Shown piece after piece: positions 30,483 to 33,018 of a stretch of DNA of 33,018 nt. Source of the DNA: Rhodobiaceae bacterium (GTDB taxonomy: Bacteria > Pseudomonadota > Alphaproteobacteria > Parvibaculales > Parvibaculaceae); NCBI GenBank assembly GCA_027352645.1, contig DAIEIL010000001.1, positions 1-33,018 on the forward strand, written 5' to 3'. Below the pieces are notes generated by a model. The model did no database searches, was not told the DNA's origin, and worked only from the letters and a program-made list of their open reading frames with translations. Made by a program: the position numbers and the translations under genes. Within the stretch, counting starts at the first letter, position 1. Each line of letters begins with the position of its first letter.

Positions 30483-33018
30483 ATGACTATCACCCATCTC
30501 CTGATCGCCAATAGGGGCGAAATCGCCATCCGTATCGCGCGCGCCGCCGCCGAGCTAGGCCTCAGGACCACGGCGGTCCATTCCGCCGACGATGCGCTGT
30601 CGCTGCATGTGAAGGCGGCGGACGAGGCCGTTGCGCTGAAAGGCGAGGGGGCCGCCGCCTATCTCGACATTGCGGGCATCGTCGCGGCCGCCAGGGCCGC
30701 GAAATGCGACGCCATCCATCCGGGCTATGGGTTCCTCTCCGAGAATGCGGACTTCGCACGGGCCTGCGCCGAGGCGGGCATTACCTTCGTGGGCCCGAAC
30801 CCCGAAGCGCTCGAACTTTTCGGCGACAAGATCAAGGCCAAGGCGCTGGCGCTTGCCTCCGGCGTGCCGCTTCTCGCGGGCACCCAGGGCGCGACGAGCC
30901 TTGAAGATGCGCGCGCCTTTTTCAAGACGCATGGACCCATGATGATAAAGGCCATCGCGGGCGGTGGAGGGCGCGGAATGCGTCCGGTGCGCAGCGAAGC
31001 CGAGATCGAAGAAGCCTACAAGCGTTGCCAGTCGGAGGCGAAGGCCGCTTTCGGCAATGGCGACGTCTATGTCGAAAAGCTCATCGAAAAAGCCCGTCAT
31101 GTCGAAGTGCAGATCGTGGCCGACCGGTTGGGCGGGGTCGCACATCTTTTTGAACGCGAATGCTCGATCCAGCGCCGCAACCAGAAGATTGTCGAGATCG
31201 CGCCGAGCCCATCCCTGAGCGAGGAATTGCGCGCGGAACTTTGCGCGGCGGCGGTGAGGCTCGCCCGTGCGGCCGCGTATGACAATCTCGGCACCTTCGA
31301 GTTTCTCGTCGATGCCGCCGACATGCAGACTTTTGCCTTCATCGAAGCCAATCCGCGCCTGCAGGTCGAACATACCGTCACCGAGGAAGTGACCGGCGTC
31401 GATCTGGTGCAGACACAGTTGAAGATCGCGAGCGGGCAGACGCTGGCGGCGCTTGGCCTCACGCAAGGCGAGGTTCCCTATCCGCGCGGCCATGCGATCC
31501 AGCTTCGCATCAACATGGAGACGATGGACGAGACCGGAAACACGAAGCCCGCTGGCGGCGTAATTTCTGTGTTCGAGCCGCCGTCCGGCCCCGGAATTCG
31601 CGTCGATACGTTCGGTTATGCGGGCTATCGCACCAGCCCCAATTTCGACTCGCTGCTTGCGAAGCTCATCGTTCATGCCCCTTCGGTCGATTATCGCGAT
31701 GCCGTGCGTCGCGCCGCCCGTGCCCTCAGCGAGTTTCGCCTTGAAGGGGTTGCCACCAACATTTCCTTCCTGCGTTCGCTCGTAGCGCATCCGGCTTTCG
31801 CCGCCAATGACGTCACCACGCGCTTCGTCGAGGAACATGTGGCGGAGCTGGTGAAGCCTGTTGCCGCCCATGCGCGATATTTCGCAGGCGTCGTTGCGCA
31901 AGAGGCGGCGGCGACCAGGTCGATCAAGGGCCCGGACGGCAGCGAGCCCGTCGGCGCACCGATGCAGGGCAAGGTGGTCAGCGTCGACGTGAAGGAGGGC
32001 GACAAGGTTCACGCCGGCCAGCAGATCGCCGTGCTGGAAGCGATGAAGATGGAGCATCTCGTCCATGCGGCGGGAAGCGGCGTCGTGCGTCTGGTCGCGG
32101 CGGCGGCGGGCGAAGTTCTCTTCGACGGCCAGCCCATCGTCTTCATCGAGCCGGGCGATGTCGGTGCGGCGGCGGCGAGCGAGGAAAAGGAAATCGACCT
32201 CGACTACATTCGCTCCGATCTCGCTTCGGTTCGCGAGCGGCATTTCATCGGCCTCGACGAAGGCCGCCCCGATGCGGTCGCGCGGCGGCGCAAGACCAAC
32301 CAGCGCACCGCGCGCGAGAATATTGACGATCTCTGCGATGAGGGAAGCTTCATCGAATATGGCTCGCTCGCGCTCGCGGCGCAGCGCCGCCGCCGTCCGA
32401 TGGACGAACTCATCAAGATGAGCCCGGCGGACGGAATGATTGCGGGGATCGGCTCGGTCAACGGCGCGATGTTCGATGAGGACAAGGCGCGGACCATGGT
32501 CCTCTCCTATGACTACACGGTTTTCGCGGGCACGCAGGGCGCGATGAACCACAAGAAGAAGGACCGTATGTTCAAGCTCGCCGAACAGTGGCGGCTTCCC
32601 ATCGTTTTCTTCACCGAAGGCGGCGGCGGCCGGCCCGGCGACACGGATTCGATGGGCGTGGCGGGCCTCGACACGCCGAGCTTCCTTGCCTATGCGCAGC
32701 TTTCGGGTCTCGTTCCGCGCGTTGGCATCAATTCGGGTCGCTGCTTTGCGGGCAATGCGGCGCTGCTCGGCACGTCGGACGTCATCATCGCGACGAAGAA
32801 CTCCGCCATCGGCATGGGTGGACCGGCCATGATCGAGGGTGGTGGACTCGGCGTGTTCAGGCCGGAGGACATCGGCCCTGTTGAGGTCCAGGCGCCCAAC
32901 GGTGTGATCGACGTTCTCGTCGAGGACGAAACGGAAGGTGTCATCGCCGCTAGACGATATCTCGGCTATTTTCAGGGCCCGGTCCGCGACTGGTCGTGTG
33001 CCGATCAGCGCCTTCTGC
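30483..33018 (+). CDS. Single-chain biotin-dependent acyl-CoA carboxylase (BC-BCCP-CT), 3'-truncated
   Basis: The frame is open to the right edge; 845 residues are visible. The biotin carboxylase domain (about 1-450) has LIANRGEIAIRIAR, the ATP loop AGGGGRGM and EANPRLQVEHTVTEEVTG. A biotinyl domain at about 480-560 has EAMKME with the biotin lysine at 522. A carboxyltransferase of the acyl-CoA type begins near 575 (RRRKTNQRTARENIDDLCDEGSF) and includes FFTEGGGGRPGD and SAIGMGGPAMIEGGG. All three functions lie on one chain, unlike the usual two-subunit propionyl- or methylcrotonyl-CoA carboxylases; single-chain forms include the mycobacterial long-chain acyl-CoA carboxylase. The substrate cannot be told. 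The ATG at 30483 has AGGGAG upstream. Confidence 0.92.
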   Translation, partial: MTITHLLIANRGEIAIRIARAAAELGLRTTAVHSADDALSLHVKAADEAVALKGEGAAAYLDIAGIVAAARAAKCDAIHPGYGFLSENADFARACAEAGITFVGPNPEALELFGDKIKAKALALASGVPLLAGTQGATSLEDARAFFKTHGPMMIKAIAGGGGRGMRPVRSEAEIEEAYKRCQSEAKAAFGNGDVYVEKLIEKARHVEVQIVADRLGGVAHLFERECSIQRRNQKIVEIAPSPSLSEELRAELCAAAVRLARAAAYDNLGTFEFLVDAADMQTFAFIEANPRLQVEHTVTEEVTGVDLVQTQLKIASGQTLAALGLTQGEVPYPRGHAIQLRINMETMDETGNTKPAGGVISVFEPPSGPGIRVDTFGYAGYRTSPNFDSLLAKLIVHAPSVDYRDAVRRAARALSEFRLEGVATNISFLRSLVAHPAFAANDVTTRFVEEHVAELVKPVAAHARYFAGVVAQEAAATRSIKGPDGSEPVGAPMQGKVVSVDVKEGDKVHAGQQIAVLEAMKMEHLVHAAGSGVVRLVAAAAGEVLFDGQPIVFIEPGDVGAAAASEEKEIDLDYIRSDLASVRERHFIGLDEGRPDAVARRRKTNQRTARENIDDLCDEGSFIEYGSLALAAQRRRRPMDELIKMSPADGMIAGIGSVNGAMFDEDKARTMVLSYDYTVFAGTQGAMNHKKKDRMFKLAEQWRLPIVFFTEGGGGRPGDTDSMGVAGLDTPSFLAYAQLSGLVPRVGINSGRCFAGNAALLGTSDVIIATKNSAIGMGGPAMIEGGGLGVFRPEDIGPVEVQAPNGVIDVLVEDETEGVIAARRYLGYFQGPVRDWSCADQRLL

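Noticed and set aside
30555-32552. Reverse-strand frame of 665 codons opposite the acyl-CoA carboxylase
   Set aside because: Composition is typical of a shadow, and the forward frame has all catalytic motifs.

Overview
The window comes from a GC-rich alphaproteobacterium. Evidence for this is strong G/C bias at third codon positions with long antisense shadow ORFs, a KGG stress gene behind an EcfG-type promoter, and a Liv-type transporter cluster that includes a small extra membrane gene. The gene mix would fit a Parvibaculum-like organism, but that placement is inference. I see no tRNA, rRNA, CRISPR array, insertion sequence or phage gene.

Region 1 (1-8402) is one forward operon: an ABC permease (cut by the left edge), its ATPase, two DUF1989 proteins, a 1203-residue biotin-dependent 'urea carboxylase' and an allophanate hydrolase. 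By homology it would be called urea degradation. However, 1431-1477 holds two hairpins with ACGA and ACGG tetraloops, which is the guanidine-II (mini-ykkC) riboswitch architecture. I therefore read the operon as guanidine assimilation: uptake, carboxylation to carboxyguanidine, deimination by the DUF1989 pair to allophanate, then hydrolysis to ammonia and CO2.

Region 2 (8424-15787) holds mostly separate units: a reverse-strand membrane di-iron hydroxylase (sterol desaturase family), a bactofilin with a C-terminal membrane anchor, a pair of acyl-CoA dehydrogenases of which only the second has the C-terminal catalytic Glu, a GABA aminotransferase and an OprB-type porin. Clear intrinsic terminators follow the bactofilin, the dehydrogenase pair and the porin.

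Region 3 (15818-22938) has a reverse-strand KGG-repeat stress protein with a candidate EcfG promoter, then a tight chemotaxis operon cheA-cheW-cheY-cheZ-cheB-cheR. CheA is a hybrid with an extra CheW-like domain and a C-terminal receiver. Between its Hpt and dimerisation domains lies a segment that resembles a haem-less truncated globin.

Region 4 (23078-28438) is a complete branched-chain amino-acid-type ABC transporter (livH, livM, livG, livF, a small three-helix membrane protein, livK), closed by a strong terminator.

Region 5 (28443-33018) has a reverse-strand pair (TIGR03862-like flavoprotein, then a YhhN/TMEM86 lysoplasmalogenase-like protein). Divergent from it is a single-chain acyl-CoA carboxylase (BC-BCCP-CT) that runs off the right edge.
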